DNA from: Pseudomonas migulae
GTDB taxonomy: Bacteria; Pseudomonadota; Gammaproteobacteria; Pseudomonadales; Pseudomonadaceae
Length of the DNA stretch: 64,000 bases
NCBI RefSeq assembly: GCF_024169315.1
Contig: NZ_JALJWR010000001.1
Span: forward strand, 5,072,501-5,136,500
Direction of reading: 5' to 3'
Shown here: piece after piece, positions 9,953-19,259 of the stretch
Position numbering within the stretch: the first letter of the stretch is position 1
Layout: each line of letters begins with the position of its first letter
Position numbers and translations under genes: made by a program
The notes under the pieces: generated by a model
Seen by the model: only the letters and a program-made list of their open reading frames with translations
What the model was told of the DNA's origin: nothing
Database searches by the model: none

Positions 9953-10594
9953 GTGTCGAGTACCGAAGACGAAAACCTTGCGGATTTGAAGGACTGGTGG
10001 ACACGCAACGGCAAGCCCCTGGTCACTGGCGGCCTGTTGGCGCTGGTCATCGTGTTCGGCTGGCAGGCCTTTCACAAGTATCAGAGCAATCAGTCGCAAA
10101 GCGCCTCGATTCTCTATCAGCAATTGCTCGAAACCACGCTGACGCCTGACGGCAAGCCTGACGCCGCCCGTGTTTCGGATCTGGCCGGCAAGCTCAACAG
10201 CGAGTTCGGCGGTACTGCCTACGCGCAATACGGCAGCCTGTTCGTGGCGAAAGTCGCGGTCGACAGCGGCAAGCTGGACGACGCTGCCACCGAGCTTAAA
10301 GCCATCGTTGCCAAACCGGCCAACCCGGCACTGGGTGAAATCGCCCGTCAGCGCCTGGCACAGGTACTGGCCGCGCAGAACAAGGCCGATGAAGCCCTGA
10401 AACTGCTCGAAGGCGATGCCGATAAAGCATTCCTCGCCACTCGCGAAGAACTCAAGGGCGACCTGCTGGTGCAGTTGGGTCGTACCGATGAAGCGAACGC
10501 TGCGTATCAAAAAGCCAAGGCGGCACTGTCGGATGAAGCGGCAGTCGGTGGCCTACAAATCAAGCTGGACGATCTGGCCAAAGGGGATGCGTGA
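9953..10594 (+). CDS. yfgM: YfgM-family tetratricopeptide membrane protein
   Basis: The 213-residue protein has a short cytoplasmic N terminus (ending DWWTRNGKP), one transmembrane helix at about 23-39, and a periplasmic TPR-like domain. In E. coli YfgM associates with SecYEG and PpiD and helps hand over exported proteins. The start is a GTG at 9953 after AAGGAGTATTGGG. It precedes bamB with a single base between stop and start, the same arrangement seen in many gammaproteobacteria. Confidence 0.88.
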   Translation: MSSTEDENLADLKDWWTRNGKPLVTGGLLALVIVFGWQAFHKYQSNQSQSASILYQQLLETTLTPDGKPDAARVSDLAGKLNSEFGGTAYAQYGSLFVAKVAVDSGKLDDAATELKAIVAKPANPALGEIARQRLAQVLAAQNKADEALKLLEGDADKAFLATREELKGDLLVQLGRTDEANAAYQKAKAALSDEAAVGGLQIKLDDLAKGDA

Positions 10595-10595
10595 C

Positions 10596-11738
10596 GTGAT
10601 CCGTTGGAAACATGCAGCATTGCTGGCTCTGGCCGTATTGGCCGCGGGTTGCAGCAGCAACAGCAAAAAAGAATTGCCGCCTGCCGAGCTGGTCGACTTC
10701 AAAGAAGAAGTGGTCCTGCAAAAGCAGTGGAGTCGTTCGATCGGTGACGGTCAGGGCGAAACCTACAACATGCTGGTTCCGGCGATCGATGGCGATACCA
10801 TCTATGCTGCCGACGTCACTGGCGTGGTGATGGCGATGGATCGCAGCAATGGCGACGTCAAATGGAAGAAAGACCTCGAACTGCCTGTTTCCGGCGCCGT
10901 TGGCGTAGGTTATGGCCTGCTCGTGATCGGTACGACCAAGGGCGAAATCGTTGCCATGGACGCTACCAACGGTGAAGAGAAATGGCGCGCTCGCGTGTCC
11001 AGCGAAGTCCTCGCGCCACCGGCCAACAACGGTGACGTGGTGGTGGTTCAGACTCAGGACGACCGTCTGATCGGTCTGGATGCCGCTACCGGCAACCAGC
11101 GCTGGTTGTATGACAGCACGCCAGCGGTGCTGACCCTGCGCGGCACCAGTGCTCCGATCGTCACCAACCGCCTCGCGGTGGCTGGCCTGTCGACCGGTAA
11201 AGTGGTCGCTCTCGATATTTCCAACGGCGTGCCGGTGTGGGAACAGCGGGTAGCGATTCCACAAGGTCGTTCGGAACTGGAGCGTGTTGTCGATATCGAC
11301 GGTGGCTTGCTGCTGTCCGGCGGTACGCTGTACGTCGCCAGCTATCAGGGTCGCGTTGCGGCACTGGACCTGGAAAGCGGTCGTCAACTCTGGCAGCGTG
11401 ATGCTTCCAGCTATGCCGGCGTCGCCCAAGGTTTTGGCACTGTTTATGTGAGCCTTTCTTCGGGCACTGTTGAAGGCGTCGACGAGCGTTCCACCACGGC
11501 TTTGTGGAGCAACGACTCGCTGGCTCGCCGTCAACTGTCGGCTCCGGAAGTGTTCTCCAGCTATGTTGCAGTCGGTGACATGGAAGGCTACGTACACCTG
11601 CTGAGCCAGGTGGACGGTCGCTTCGTCGGCCGCGAGCGCATCGACAGCGATGGCCTTCGTGCCCGTCCGCTGGTGGTGGGTGACACGATTTATCTGTATG
11701 GCAACAGTGGCAAACTGGAAGCCCTGACCATCAAGTAA
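10596..11738 (+). CDS. bamB: Outer membrane assembly lipoprotein BamB
   Basis: The 380-residue beta-propeller lipoprotein belongs to the BAM complex that inserts outer-membrane proteins. A lipoprotein signal ends in the lipobox LAAGC with the acylated Cys at 19. Repeated PQQ-like blades follow (for example GVVMAMDRSNGDVKW and GRVAALDLESGRQLW). I start at GTG 10596 because it gives the signal peptide; the longer frame from 10416 lies inside yfgM. der follows after a terminator-like hairpin. Confidence 0.95.
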   Translation: MIRWKHAALLALAVLAAGCSSNSKKELPPAELVDFKEEVVLQKQWSRSIGDGQGETYNMLVPAIDGDTIYAADVTGVVMAMDRSNGDVKWKKDLELPVSGAVGVGYGLLVIGTTKGEIVAMDATNGEEKWRARVSSEVLAPPANNGDVVVVQTQDDRLIGLDAATGNQRWLYDSTPAVLTLRGTSAPIVTNRLAVAGLSTGKVVALDISNGVPVWEQRVAIPQGRSELERVVDIDGGLLLSGGTLYVASYQGRVAALDLESGRQLWQRDASSYAGVAQGFGTVYVSLSSGTVEGVDERSTTALWSNDSLARRQLSAPEVFSSYVAVGDMEGYVHLLSQVDGRFVGRERIDSDGLRARPLVVGDTIYLYGNSGKLEALTIK

Positions 11739-11817
11739 GGACTATGCTTGGGGTTTAACCCCCAAGCGGCCCCGTTCTGCGGGGCTCGCAGCGTTTTCAA
11801 ACGCTGCCCCGAGCACC

Positions 11818-11841
11818 AGCCGCTGCCTCGCAGCGGCTTTT
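11818..11841 (+). terminator. Hairpin with T run between bamB and der
   Basis: AGCCGCTG (11818-11825) pairs with CAGCGGCT (11831-11838), followed by TTTTG. A second GC-rich hairpin (GCCCC...GGGGC) lies just upstream at about 11769-11784. They probably reduce readthrough from bamB into der. Confidence 0.65.
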
Positions 11842-11873
11842 GTATTTTCTGAAATAACGAAGTGGAGAGCCGC

Positions 11874-13343
11874 ATGGTTCCCGTAATCGCCCTGGTGGGC
11901 CGACCGAACGTCGGCAAGTCCACCTTGTTCAACCGCCTGACCAGGACTCGCGACGCCATCGTCGGCGACTTGTCCGGTCTGACCCGTGATCGCCAATACG
12001 GTGAGGCCAAGTGGCAAGGGCGTTCCTACATTCTGGTCGACACCGGCGGTATCTCCGGTGACGAGCACGGTATGGACGAAAAAATGGCCGAGCAGTCGCT
12101 GCTGGCCATTGAAGAAGCCGATGTCGTTCTGTTCCTGGTAGATGCCAAGGCCGGTTTCACCGCCGCCGACCAGATGATCGCCGAGCATTTGCGCAAACGT
12201 AACAAGCGTTCCTACGTGGTTGCCAACAAGGTCGACAACATCGACCCTGAAATGGCCCGCGCCGAATTCGCCCCGTTGGGCATGGGCCACGCGATTCCGA
12301 TCGCCGGCGCTCATGGCCGTGGCATCACCCAGATGCTGGAAATCGCCCTGAGCGACTTCCCGAAAGATGAAGAAGAACCGGAAGACGGCGAAGAAGAGAT
12401 CGTTGCCGAAGGCGAGGAAGCCAAGCGCATTCCTGGCCCAAGCGAAAAAGACGGGATCAAGATCGCCATCATCGGCCGTCCGAACGTGGGCAAGTCGACC
12501 CTGGTCAACCGCATGCTCGGTGAAGACCGCGTCATCGTTTATGACCAGCCCGGCACCACCCGCGACAGTATCTACATCCCGTTCGAGCGTAACGACGAGA
12601 AGTACACGCTGATCGACACCGCTGGTGTGCGCAAGCGCGGCAAGATCCACGAAGAAGTCGAAAAATTCTCCGTGGTCAAAACCCTGCAAGCGATCAAAGA
12701 CGCCAACGTGGTGATCTTCGTGATGGACGCCCGCGAAGGTGTGGTCGATCACGACCTCAACCTGCTGGGCTTTGCCATTGAATCGGGTCGTGCGCTGGTT
12801 ATCGCGATCAACAAGTGGGACGGCATGACGCCGAGCGAGCGCGACTTCGTGAAGGTCGAGCTGCAACGTCGACTGTTCTTCGTTGACTACGCCGACATCC
12901 ACTTCATCTCGGCGCTGCACGGCACTGGCGTGGGCAACCTCTACGCTTCCGTACAGAACTCGTTCAAGTCCGCGGTCACCCGCTGGCCGACCAACCGCCT
13001 GACCCAGATTCTGGAAGATGCGGTCGGTGAGCACGCGCCACCGATGGTCAACAACCGCCGGATCAAGCTGCGCTATGCCCACTTGGGTGGCGCGAACCCG
13101 CCGATCATCGTGATTCACGGTAACCAGATCGAGAAGGTGCCGAAGTCTTACGTCCGTTACCTGGAAAACACTTACCGTCGTGTTCTGAAGCTGGTCGGTA
13201 CGCCGATCCGCATCGAGTTCAAGGGCGGCGAGAACCCGTACGAAGGCAACAAGAACTCGCTCACCGACCGTCAGGTCAACAAGAAGCGTCGCTTGATGTC
13301 GCACCACAAGAAGGCCGACAAGAAGCGCCGCGACAAGCGTTGA
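11874..13343 (+). CDS. der: Ribosome biogenesis GTPase Der (EngA)
   Basis: The 489-residue GTPase has two consecutive G domains and a KH-like C-terminal domain and acts in 50S ribosome assembly. The first P loop GRPNVGKST is at residues 9-17, the second near residue 201, and each is followed by DTGG/DTAG and NKxD motifs (NKVDN, NKWDG). An acidic linker rich in Glu separates the domains near 160-180. The C terminus is very basic ([11 protein letters not shown]). Start ATG 11874 is preceded by GTGGAG; a GTG at 11862 is possible but would use that site. Confidence 0.97.
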   Translation: MVPVIALVGRPNVGKSTLFNRLTRTRDAIVGDLSGLTRDRQYGEAKWQGRSYILVDTGGISGDEHGMDEKMAEQSLLAIEEADVVLFLVDAKAGFTAADQMIAEHLRKRNKRSYVVANKVDNIDPEMARAEFAPLGMGHAIPIAGAHGRGITQMLEIALSDFPKDEEEPEDGEEEIVAEGEEAKRIPGPSEKDGIKIAIIGRPNVGKSTLVNRMLGEDRVIVYDQPGTTRDSIYIPFERNDEKYTLIDTAGVRKRGKIHEEVEKFSVVKTLQAIKDANVVIFVMDAREGVVDHDLNLLGFAIESGRALVIAINKWDGMTPSERDFVKVELQRRLFFVDYADIHFISALHGTGVGNLYASVQNSFKSAVTRWPTNRLTQILEDAVGEHAPPMVNNRRIKLRYAHLGGANPPIIVIHGNQIEKVPKSYVRYLENTYRRVLKLVGTPIRIEFKGGENPYEGNKNSLTDRQVNKKRRLMSHHKKADKKRRDKR

Positions 13344-13379
13344 TTTGCAGCCCCACACCATCTTGTGTGTAGGGCTGTT

Positions 13380-13524
13380 GTGGCGAGGGGATTTAGCGAA
13401 ACGTCGCACCGCCCGTTCGGCTACGAAGTAGTCGTAAACCCAGCGCCGCGGTTTATCTGACAAACCGCAGTGAATGGTTTTGGGGCGGCTACGCCACCCA
13501 ACGGGGATGAATCCCCTCGCCACA
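13380..13524. repeat. Long inverted intergenic repeat (GTGGCGAGGGGATT family)
   Basis: The ends GTGGCGAGGGGATT and ATCCCCTCGCCACA are inverted relative to each other, with an inner pair of imperfect arms. Related elements occur at 33784, 49081, 52671 and 59703. Together with a small hairpin at 13349-13376 and the terminator at 13549 it fills the 306-bp gap between der and the aminotransferase gene; no gene is seen there. Confidence 0.75.
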
Positions 13525-13548
13525 GGTAATGCAGTGATGTTGAGAAAG

Positions 13549-13575
13549 AAGGGCGCCGTTTGGCGCCCTTTTTTT
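13549..13575 (+). terminator. Rho-independent terminator downstream of der
   Basis: AAGGGCGCC (13549-13557) pairs with GGCGCCCTT (13562-13570) around GTTT, followed by seven T residues. It is a strong stem with a long T run. Confidence 0.85.
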
Positions 13576-13649
13576 ATGGGCGCCGTTTGGGCTATCCTCG
13601 GGCTCTCCCGCGCCGCCGTTAGAGCCGGGTGTAGAGCAGGGAATCACCG

Positions 13650-14798
13650 ATGATCACCAGTAAGCTGCCGAATGTCGGCATCACTATCTTCACGCAGATG
13701 TCTCAGCTCGCGGCGCAAACCGGGGCGATCAACCTGTCCCAGGGTTTTCCCGATTTCGATGCCCCGCAGGCCCTGTGCGATGCGGGCGGTCGGCATATTG
13801 CCAGTGGCCATAACCAGTATTCGCCGATGACCGGCCTGCCGGCGCTGCGTCAGCAAGTGGCGGCGAAGATCGCTCGCAGCTACGGCATCAATGTCGATGC
13901 CGACAACGAAGTGACCATCACCCCCGGCGCCACCCAGGCGATCTTCTGCGCAATTCAGGCGGTTATCCACAGCGGCGACGAAGTGATCGTGTTCGATCCG
14001 TGCTACGACAGTTACGAGCCATCGGTTGAACTGGCGGGTGGTCGTTGCGTGCATGTGCAGCTCGGACTGAATGATTTCTCCATCGACTTCCAGAAACTGG
14101 CCGAGGCCATCACGCCGCGCACGCGAATGATTGTGCTGAACTCCCCGCACAACCCGAGCGGCGCATTGATCAGCCGTGCCGAACTGGACCAGTTGGCGGA
14201 CCTGATTCGTGATCGCGACATCTACCTCGTCAGCGACGAAGTCTACGAACACCTGGTGTTTGACGGTGTGCCTCACGTCAGCGTGCTGAACCACGAAGAG
14301 CTGTATCAGCGTGCCTTTGTGGTCAGCTCGTTCGGCAAGACCTATCACGTGACGGGCTGGAAAACCGGCTACGTGGTCGCACCGCCGGCCCTCACCGCAG
14401 AGCTGCGCAAGGTTCACCAGTACGTCAGTTTCTGCGGTGTCACGCCACTGCAGTTTGCCTTGGCCGATTTCATGGCCGAGCACCCGGAGCATGTCGAAGA
14501 ACTGCCGGCTTTTTATCAGGCCAAGCGCGACCTGTTCTGTGATCTTCTGACGCCGTCGCGCTTCAGTTTTACCCGCGTGACCGGCACCTATTTCCAGTTG
14601 GTCGATTACTCGCAGATCCGCCCGGACCTCAACGACGTCGAGATGGCGCTGTGGATGACCCGCGAACACGGGGTGGCGAGTATCCCGATCTCGGTGTTCT
14701 ACCAGACGCCACCCGAAGGCCAGCGCCTGGTGCGCCTGTGCTTTGCCAAGCGTGAGGAGACCCTGCGTGAAGCAGCGGCAAAATTATGCGTGATCTGA
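13650..14798 (+). CDS. Class I/II aminotransferase, probable methionine/glutamine aminotransferase (YbdL/MtnE type)
   Basis: The 382-residue PLP aminotransferase of fold type I resembles E. coli YbdL, which transaminates methionine and its keto acid. The PLP lysine is K230 in SSFGKTYHVTGWK, and SPHNPSG and SDEVYEHL are the usual cofactor-contact motifs. The 3' end overlaps the start of an omega-amidase gene by 13 bp. In such pairs glutamine donates the amino group and the resulting alpha-ketoglutaramate is hydrolysed by the amidase, so salvage of the methionine keto acid is the likely role. Substrate is inferred from family and context, not from the sequence alone. Confidence 0.85.
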   Translation: MITSKLPNVGITIFTQMSQLAAQTGAINLSQGFPDFDAPQALCDAGGRHIASGHNQYSPMTGLPALRQQVAAKIARSYGINVDADNEVTITPGATQAIFCAIQAVIHSGDEVIVFDPCYDSYEPSVELAGGRCVHVQLGLNDFSIDFQKLAEAITPRTRMIVLNSPHNPSGALISRAELDQLADLIRDRDIYLVSDEVYEHLVFDGVPHVSVLNHEELYQRAFVVSSFGKTYHVTGWKTGYVVAPPALTAELRKVHQYVSFCGVTPLQFALADFMAEHPEHVEELPAFYQAKRDLFCDLLTPSRFSFTRVTGTYFQLVDYSQIRPDLNDVEMALWMTREHGVASIPISVFYQTPPEGQRLVRLCFAKREETLREAAAKLCVI

Positions 14799-15577
14799 GT
14801 GCACTGCCGAATCTGAACATTGCGCTGGTCCAGACGACCCTGGCCTGGCACGACCGCCAGGCCAATCTGGAGCATTTCGAACAACTGCTGGAACAGGCTC
14901 GCGGCGCTGACCTGATCATCCTGCCGGAGATGTTCACCACCGGATTCTCCATGGAATCCGAGACGCTCGCCGAGCCGGAAAACGGTCCCACCAGCAAATG
15001 GTTGCGTGCACAGGCTGCGCAACTTGACGCTGTGATCACCGGTAGTGTCATCGTTCAGGCCGCCGACGGCAGTCATCGCAATCGCCTGTTGTGGGCGCGG
15101 CCGGACGGAGAAGTCTGGCACTACGACAAGCGTCACCTGTTCCGCATGGCGGGCGAGCACAATCACTACACACCGGGCGAGCGCCAGGTGCAGTTCGAAC
15201 TCAAAGGCTGGCGTGTGCGGCCGCTGATTTGCTACGACTTGCGTTTCCCCGTATGGAGCCGTGACGCCCAGGACACCGACCTGTTGCTGTACACCGCGAA
15301 TTGGCCAGGTGCGCGGCGTCAGCACTGGAACCGTTTGCTGCCTGCACGGGCGATTGAAAACCTTTGCTATGTAGCGGCAGTGAATCGCATCGGGACTGAC
15401 GGAAAAGGCTTCGCGTATACCGGCGACAGTCAGGTGCTCGATTTCCAGGGCGAGACGTTGCTCAGTGCCGGCGAAGCCGATGGCGTGTTTCAGGTGGTGC
15501 TGAATGCCGCCGACCTTCAGGCGTACCGCACACGTTTTCCGGCGAATCTGGATGCCGACACCTTTGAGTTCACCTGA
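14786..15577 (+). CDS. Nitrilase-family omega-amidase (YafV type)
   Basis: This is a 263-residue carbon-nitrogen hydrolase. The catalytic triad of the nitrilase family is visible as E48 (ILPEMFTTGF), K115 (YDKRHLF) and C149 (LICYDLRFP). Close relatives (YafV, human NIT2) hydrolyse alpha-ketoglutaramate to 2-oxoglutarate and ammonia. The start ATG at 14786 lies inside the end of the aminotransferase gene, so the two are translationally coupled; this supports a joint salvage pathway. No signal peptide is seen; the protein should be cytoplasmic. Confidence 0.9.
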   Translation: MRDLSALPNLNIALVQTTLAWHDRQANLEHFEQLLEQARGADLIILPEMFTTGFSMESETLAEPENGPTSKWLRAQAAQLDAVITGSVIVQAADGSHRNRLLWARPDGEVWHYDKRHLFRMAGEHNHYTPGERQVQFELKGWRVRPLICYDLRFPVWSRDAQDTDLLLYTANWPGARRQHWNRLLPARAIENLCYVAAVNRIGTDGKGFAYTGDSQVLDFQGETLLSAGEADGVFQVVLNAADLQAYRTRFPANLDADTFEFT

Positions 15578-15656
15578 TCGGTGAAGGTTGAACGATTGAT
15601 GGGTACAGATTTCTCCGGGCGGGCCGATAGCAAGGTCAGCCAAGGAGGAGTGACCC

Positions 15657-16049
15657 ATGATCAACGTGAGCACCATCACCATTAACTCGTACGCCGTATC
15701 CTCGCCGAATGTCGCGACCGGTCAACCTGACGAACGCAAGCTGGTCCCGGTTGAAGACGCGACTGACGAGGATGGCAAGCTGCGCGTAAACAGTGCCGGA
15801 GCCAGGATCGACTCTGTCGACAGCGCCAGCGACCCGGTTACGGCGTTGAAAAAGCAGATCGAAGAAGCGCAAAAACTGCTGGCCGAACAGCAGGCTCAAC
15901 TGGCGAGTGCACAGAAGAGCCAGAACGACGAGCAGAAGGCGCAGCAGGTGATGGAAATCCAGAACCAGATCGCCGTGACCAGCAGTAACTTGCAAGTGCT
16001 GCAGGCGGCGTTGTTGCAGGCGATGTTCAGCGTTGATACCCATGCCTGA
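15657..16049 (+). CDS. Small coiled-coil protein of unknown function
   Basis: The 130-residue protein has no function I can assign. The first 55 residues are polar and probably disordered. From about residue 62 to 120 a Gln/Ala/Leu/Glu-rich heptad pattern (KKQIEEAQKLLAEQQAQL) predicts a coiled coil. It loosely resembles FlxA-like proteins. There is no signal peptide or membrane segment. A strong ribosome site (AAGGAGGAG) precedes ATG 15657, which supports expression. A REPIN and a terminator follow. Confidence 0.75.
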   Translation: MINVSTITINSYAVSSPNVATGQPDERKLVPVEDATDEDGKLRVNSAGARIDSVDSASDPVTALKKQIEEAQKLLAEQQAQLASAQKSQNDEQKAQQVMEIQNQIAVTSSNLQVLQAALLQAMFSVDTHA

Positions 16050-16068
16050 CATCGTTGTTGTCTGAGCG

Positions 16069-16168
16069 GGCCTCATCGCGGGCAAGCCCGCTCCCACAGT
16101 GGGCGGGGTGAGCACATATTATGTGTACATCCGGTCCCTGTTGGAGCGGGCTTGCCCGCGAAGAGGCC
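16069..16168. repeat. REPIN (paired inverted REP sequences)
   Basis: Two REP palindromes in inverted orientation frame a short spacer: the outer arm GGCCTCATCGCGGGCAAGCC and its near-complement at about 16143-16168. This is the usual paired form in fluorescent pseudomonads. Confidence 0.85.
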
Positions 16169-16200
16169 ATGACGGGCAGCACAAAAACACCAGGCAAACA

Positions 16201-16234
16201 AAAAGGCCCCAAGGTTCGCACCTTGGGGCCTTTT
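16201..16234. terminator. Bidirectional rho-independent terminator
   Basis: A perfect 14-bp stem runs from AAAAGGCCCCAAGG (16201-16214) to CCTTGGGGCCTTTT (16221-16234) around TTCGCA. A-tract and T-tract on opposite sides let it serve leuA on the minus strand and the upstream gene on the plus strand. Confidence 0.85.
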
Positions 16235-16250
16235 GCATTTCAGCGAACGC

Positions 16251-17930
16251 TTACGCCGCTTTCGCTTCCGGCTGGCTCAACGAGCGGTTCAGCGCGCTGA
16301 ACAGGGCCTTGAAGCTGGCGGTGGTGATGTTCTCATCGATACCCACGCCGTGTACCGCACGCTCACCATTCACGCGCAGTTCAATGTAGGCCGCTGCCTT
16401 GGCATTGGTGCCCGCGCCGATCGCGTGTTCGTTGTAGTCCATGATCTCCACCGGAATCGGCAGACCGGCGACCAACGCTTCCAGCGCGCCGTTGCCCTTG
16501 CCACGCCAGTGCAGGTTGGTTTCGCCCTGGCCTTTGCCGGAGACTTCCACTTCCACGGCGCTGTGACCGTTTTCTTCCTGCAGGCGATGACTGACCAGCG
16601 CGTACGGGGTGTTGGCCTGCAAGTACTCGCTGTGCAGCAGCGCGTGGATTTGCTGGGCGGTCATTTCGAGGCCCAGGCGATCGGTTTCACGCTGCACGAC
16701 CTGGCTGAACTCGATCTGCATGCGACGCGGCAAGCTGATGCCGTATTCCTGTTCCAGCAGGTAAGCGATACCGCCCTTGCCCGACTGGCTGTTGACGCGG
16801 ATCACCGCCTCGTAGCTGCGGCCAATGTCGGCCGGGTCGATCGGCAAGTACGGCACTTCCCACAGGGCGTCCGGTTTCTGCTGGGCGAAGCCCTTGCGGA
16901 TGGCATCCTGGTGCGAGCCGGAGAACGCGGTGTGAACCAGGTCGCCGACGTACGGGTGACGCGGGTGCACCTGGATCTGGTTGCACTCTTCGACGACTTT
17001 GCGCACGCCGTCGATGTCGGAGAAGTCCAGCTCAGGGTGAATGCCCTGGGTGTACAGGTTCAGCGCCACGGTCACGAGATCGACGTTGCCGGTACGCTCG
17101 CCGTTGCCGAACAGGCAGCCTTCGACACGGTCCGCGCCGGCCATCAGGCCCAGCTCGGTGGCGGCCACGCCAGTGCCACGGTCGTTGTGGGTGTGCAGGC
17201 TGATGATCACGCTGTCACGACGATTGATGTGACGGCCGAACCATTCGATCTGGTCGGCGTAGATGTTCGGGGTCGCGCATTCGACGGTGGCCGGCAGGTT
17301 GAGAATCACCTTGTGCTCAGGCGTCGGGTTCCAGACTTCGATGACGGCGTCGCAGACTTCCTTGGCGAACTCCAGTTCGGTAGCGCTGAAGGTTTCCGGC
17401 GAGTATTCGAACGTCCACTGAGTGTCCGGCTGCTGGGCGGCGTATTTGACGAACAGCTTGGCCGCGTTCACGGCGATGGCCTTGATCCCGTCCTTGTCCT
17501 GGTTGAAGACAATGCGGCGGAAGGAAGGGGAGGTCGCGTTGTACAGGTGAACGATGGCTTTCTTCGCCCCGCGCAGGGATTCGAAGGTGCGCTCGATCAG
17601 GTCTTCACGGCCCTGGGTCAGCACCTGAATGGTGGTGTCGTCCGGGATGTGGTTGCCTTCGATCAGCGTGCGCACGAAGTCGAAGTCGGTTTGCGAAGCG
17701 GCCGGGAACGAGGCTTCGATTTCTTTCACGCCGACCTGCACCAGGGTTTTCCAGAAACGGAGCTTCTTGACCGCGTCCATCGGCTCGATCAGCGACTGGT
17801 TGCCATCGCGCAGGTCGGAGCTGCACCAGATCGGCGCGGCGGTGATGGTCTTCGACGGCCAGGTGCGGTCCGGGATATCGATGGTCGGGAACGCGCGGTA
17901 TTTCGAAGACGGGTCTTTGAGCATGCTCAT
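16251..17930 (-). CDS. leuA: 2-isopropylmalate synthase
   Basis: LeuA condenses acetyl-CoA with 2-ketoisovalerate, the first committed step of leucine synthesis. The 559-residue protein has the catalytic RDGNQ at 41-45, the metal-binding HTHND motif, and a C-terminal allosteric domain that binds leucine. Its length is that of the longer LeuA type (560 residues) found in Pseudomonas. It stands alone; a candidate leader peptide and paired RNA arms precede it by about 90 bases. The 639-residue open frame on the opposite strand is a composition artefact. Confidence 0.97.
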   Translation of the reverse strand: MSMLKDPSSKYRAFPTIDIPDRTWPSKTITAAPIWCSSDLRDGNQSLIEPMDAVKKLRFWKTLVQVGVKEIEASFPAASQTDFDFVRTLIEGNHIPDDTTIQVLTQGREDLIERTFESLRGAKKAIVHLYNATSPSFRRIVFNQDKDGIKAIAVNAAKLFVKYAAQQPDTQWTFEYSPETFSATELEFAKEVCDAVIEVWNPTPEHKVILNLPATVECATPNIYADQIEWFGRHINRRDSVIISLHTHNDRGTGVAATELGLMAGADRVEGCLFGNGERTGNVDLVTVALNLYTQGIHPELDFSDIDGVRKVVEECNQIQVHPRHPYVGDLVHTAFSGSHQDAIRKGFAQQKPDALWEVPYLPIDPADIGRSYEAVIRVNSQSGKGGIAYLLEQEYGISLPRRMQIEFSQVVQRETDRLGLEMTAQQIHALLHSEYLQANTPYALVSHRLQEENGHSAVEVEVSGKGQGETNLHWRGKGNGALEALVAGLPIPVEIMDYNEHAIGAGTNAKAAAYIELRVNGERAVHGVGIDENITTASFKALFSALNRSLSQPEAKAA

Positions 17931-18010
17931 CGGGAAATCCTTATTGTGTGGGCCGAAAAAAGGCGGCCTGCCGGTGGATCAAATGTTCTTGGGGAAAGGC
18001 GTGGGGCGAG

Positions 18011-18063
18011 GCACCGCGATTCAGCCCGGCAGTCGGGCACTGACAAGGCACAGGCTGCGGTGC
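18011..18063 (-). promoter_or_regulatory. Candidate leuA leader RNA structure
   Basis: In the minus-strand transcript GCACCGC within the leader reading frame (18063-18057) can pair with GCGGTGC just after its stop (18017-18011). Inside this, GCCCG (18038-18034) pairs with CGGGC (18028-18024). A T6 run follows at about 17955-17960 after a GC-rich stretch. This layout is what a translation-coupled attenuator could look like, but I could not define a single clear terminator stem. Confidence 0.4.
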
Positions 18064-18098
18064 TGGCGAAGCTGAATGAGGGTGTGAGAGGTTTTCAT
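18021..18098 (-). CDS. Candidate leuA leader peptide (25 residues)
   Basis: A short frame begins with ATG at 18098 after a GAAGG ribosome-like site and reads MKTSHTLIQLRQ... ending SLCLVSARLPG before a TGA about 90 bases ahead of leuA. Five of its 25 residues are leucine (codons CTC, CTT, CTG, CTT, CTG). It is too short for ordinary gene callers. Position, leucine content and the paired RNA arms around its end suggest control of leuA by leucine supply; conservation must be tested. Confidence 0.5.
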   Translation of the reverse strand: MKTSHTLIQLRQHRSLCLVSARLPG

Positions 18099-18310
18099 GC
18101 CTTCAACCCTAACCGCGAGGAGAAAGGATGGCAAGCAGTCGAAAAAAATTGAGAGGAATACTCGAATGGGGGGATTTATCGAGATTTTATTGCGGTGAAA
18201 CAAGGTGATCGTTTGGATGTTTGCGCGGGGTTTGAGGGATGCGCAATTGAGTAAGTTGGCCGGTGTCGATTCCAATTGCGCGATTTGTCCGGGGACGATT
18301 CGGCGATTAT

Positions 18311-18416
18311 GAGGCCGTCTTCGCGGGCAAGCCCATTCCCACAGTGGGCGTCAGTGGATTACAGATTTGTATTCCACCCCGGAACCTGTGGGAGCGGGCT
18401 TGCCCGCGAAGAGGCC
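18311..18416. repeat. REPIN
   Basis: GAGGCCGTCTTCGCGGGCAA and its inverted partner ending GCCCGCGAAGAGGCC bracket a spacer. It lies in the 504-bp gap between leuA and the M23 peptidase gene. The rest of that gap holds the leuA leader and about 200 bp in which I see no other feature. Confidence 0.85.
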
Positions 18417-18434
18417 AGTAGCCTCACAAATAAT

Positions 18435-19256
18435 TCAAGGCTGAAACGCCCCGATAAAAATCGCCGGATCCACCCGCGCATCATTCAGGCTGACATTCCA
18501 GTGCATATGCGGCCCGGTCGCCCGCCCGGTGGCGCCGACTTTGCCGACCACACCACCACGGGCCATCTGCTGCCCGACCTTCACATCAATCTTCGACATG
18601 TGGCAGAACATGCTGATAAAGCCCTGTCCATGGTCGACAAACACCGTGTTGCCATTAAAGAAGTAGTTACCGATCAGGATCACCTTGCCCGCCGCCGGGG
18701 TTTTGATCGGCGTGCCGGCCCCGACGGCGAAATCCAGGCCTGAGTGGGGATTGCGCTCTTCGCCATTGAAGAAGCGGCGTACACCGAACTTGCTCGACAG
18801 CGGGCCGTTGACCGGTTTGTCCAGCAGCAGGTTGCTCGGAGTATTCGGGCTGAACGTGCGGTAGGCGGCGATCTGCTCGGCCAGTTCGCGCTCGATGCGC
18901 TTGAGATTGTCCGGGTCTGGATTGACCTGTTGGGTGTTTTTCAAGGTGATGCGCTGTTCCGGGTATTTTTTGCTGCCGACGGTGAAACTCAGGTTGCGAC
19001 CGCCGCTGCTGATGGATTGCGCCCCCGGTTTGACCGTCAACGGCACACCGACAATCGCCAGCCAATTATTCTGTTCCTTGACCACCAACACCGGTTTGCC
19101 CTGGTAACTGGCTTTCGGCGACTGGGCGGAGACGCCCAGGTCCACCACCGCCACGCCGCCTGGTACCGGTTTGTTCAGCAAGCGGGTGATGTAGCTGTCA
19201 GCGTGGGCGTTGAAGGTCAGGCACAGCAACAACAGTGGAGCTAGAAAACGCGGCAT
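18435..19256 (-). CDS. Periplasmic M23 (LytM) family metallopeptidase
   Basis: The 273-residue exported protein has a signal peptide of about 19 residues (MPRFLAPLLLLCLTFNAHA), an N-terminal beta domain, and a C-terminal LytM domain. The zinc ligands are seen in HSGLDF and in HMHWNV. M23 enzymes cut peptide cross-links of peptidoglycan; as the ligands are intact, activity is likely. It starts 3 bp after the end of xseA and is probably co-transcribed with it. Confidence 0.93.
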   Translation of the reverse strand: MPRFLAPLLLLCLTFNAHADSYITRLLNKPVPGGVAVVDLGVSAQSPKASYQGKPVLVVKEQNNWLAIVGVPLTVKPGAQSISSGGRNLSFTVGSKKYPEQRITLKNTQQVNPDPDNLKRIERELAEQIAAYRTFSPNTPSNLLLDKPVNGPLSSKFGVRRFFNGEERNPHSGLDFAVGAGTPIKTPAAGKVILIGNYFFNGNTVFVDHGQGFISMFCHMSKIDVKVGQQMARGGVVGKVGATGRATGPHMHWNVSLNDARVDPAIFIGAFQP

Positions 19257-19259
19257 GGA

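Noticed and set aside
16233..18152. A 639-residue open frame on the plus strand opposite leuA
   Set aside because: It mirrors the codons of leuA on the other strand, is rich in Val/Asp/Arg/Gln as expected from GC-rich antisense frames, and has no recognisable motif or ribosome site.
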